Shown: one piece after another, positions 6,406-6,594 of the stretch | How the letters are laid out: each line of letters opens with the position of its first letter | How positions within the stretch are numbered: the stretch's first letter is position 1 | Source: Actinomycetota bacterium | GTDB taxonomy: Bacteria; Actinomycetota; Thermoleophilia; Gaiellales; Gaiellaceae | Direction: 5' to 3' | Length of the DNA: 6,594 nt | NCBI GenBank assembly: GCA_003170995.1 | Contig: PMXT01000071.1 | Location: 2,122 to 8,715, forward strand | Made by a program: the position numbers and the translations under genes | The notes under the pieces: generated by a model | Told to the model about the DNA's origin: nothing | The model's input: only the letters and a program-made list of their open reading frames with translations | The model's database searches: none

Positions 6406-6452
6406 AAAACCGGCGGTACGACGCGTCAATCGAATAGTGAAGAAAACCGGCG
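6406..6452 (+). repeat. 10-bp direct repeat flanking the start of the ECF sigma gene
   Basis: AAAACCGGCG is present at 6406-6415 and at 6443-6452, 37 bp apart (about 3.5 helical turns). The first copy is in the gatD-sigma gap and the second covers codons 3-6 of the sigma gene. The close spacing makes chance less likely than for a random 10-mer pair. It could be an operator or a duplication remnant; the role is unknown. Confidence 0.6.
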
Positions 6453-6594
6453 CCAGACTCGAAGAGATCGAGCAGCTCTACCGCGACCGCTACGCACATT
6501 TCGTGCAAGTCGCTCGAGCCGTCGTCGGTGACGAGACGGCGGCGCACGATGTCGTTCAGGAAGGCTTCTCGCAGACGATCCGCAAGCGTGGCTC
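6437..6594 (+). CDS. ECF-type RNA polymerase sigma factor, N-terminal part, cut by window edge
   Basis: Fifty-two complete codons are present before the window ends. The sequence matches the start of sigma region 2 in ECF (group 4) factors: a helix LEEIEQLYRDRYAHFVQVA (8-26), a small gap VVGDETAAHD, then DVVQEGF (38-44), the variant of the DxxQExF core-binding motif. Such factors redirect RNA polymerase to a limited regulon, often under an anti-sigma factor, which would lie outside this window. The start is GTG at 6437-6439, the only ATG, GTG or TTG after the in-frame stop at 6401-6403. No Shine-Dalgarno precedes it. The gene follows gatD by 58 nt on the same strand, so read-through from the murT-gatD operon is possible. 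The subgroup cannot be assigned without regions 3-4. A sigma-like SigJ or RNA polymerase sigma factor of a related group is the main alternative. Confidence 0.8.
   Translation, partial: MKKTGARLEEIEQLYRDRYAHFVQVARAVVGDETAAHDVVQEGFSQTIRKRG

Noticed and set aside
6391..6427. TGAACC and CGTC as an ECF-type promoter before the ECF sigma gene
   Set aside because: The boxes are 27 nt apart rather than about 16-17 and the -35 match is partial.

Overview
The window reads as high-GC, Gram-positive-type chromosome, most likely an actinobacterium. The class Thermoleophilia (Solirubrobacterales/Gaiellales) is my best guess, but this is inference. The grounds are strong G/C bias at third codon positions, several GTG starts with weak or absent Shine-Dalgarno sequences, a MurT/GatD pair (typical of Gram-positive monoderms that amidate lipid II), and a protein made of homing-endonuclease-associated repeats. 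No insertion sequence, tRNA, rRNA, CRISPR array or phage gene was seen, so this looks like ordinary chromosome rather than an accessory island.

Layout: three genes on the left run on the minus strand. At the edge (1-330) is the N-terminal part of a primary-type sigma-70 factor, with region 1.2 and the beginning of region 2. A 101-nt gap holding a branched inverted repeat (385-432) separates it from a 239-residue putative DNA-binding protein (431-1150). That protein has two clear and one degenerate homing-endonuclease-associated repeats and a candidate leaderless promoter. A 136-nt gap with a weak terminator-like hairpin follows. Then comes a very large c-di-GMP protein (1287-4025, possibly starting at 4091), ordered membrane module, GGDEF, second membrane module, coiled coil, HD-GYP. 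Both catalytic domains keep their key residues and the GGDEF I-site is intact.

A divergent intergenic region (about 4026-4219) separates this from the plus-strand genes. murT (4220-5626) and gatD (5623-6378) overlap by ATGA and encode the two subunits of the lipid II isoglutaminyl synthase, which amidates D-Glu in the peptidoglycan stem peptide. After 58 nt, with a 10-bp direct repeat around the start, an ECF-type sigma factor begins at 6437 and runs off the right edge.

How the genes fit together: murT and gatD form one translationally coupled enzyme. The other genes share a theme of regulation (two sigma factors, a putative DNA-binding protein and a second-messenger enzyme), but nothing in the sequence proves that they form one pathway. 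The most interesting items are the duplicated membrane module of the bifunctional c-di-GMP protein, the tandem hairpins in its probable leader, and the repeat protein with its branched 3' element directly upstream of the primary sigma gene.
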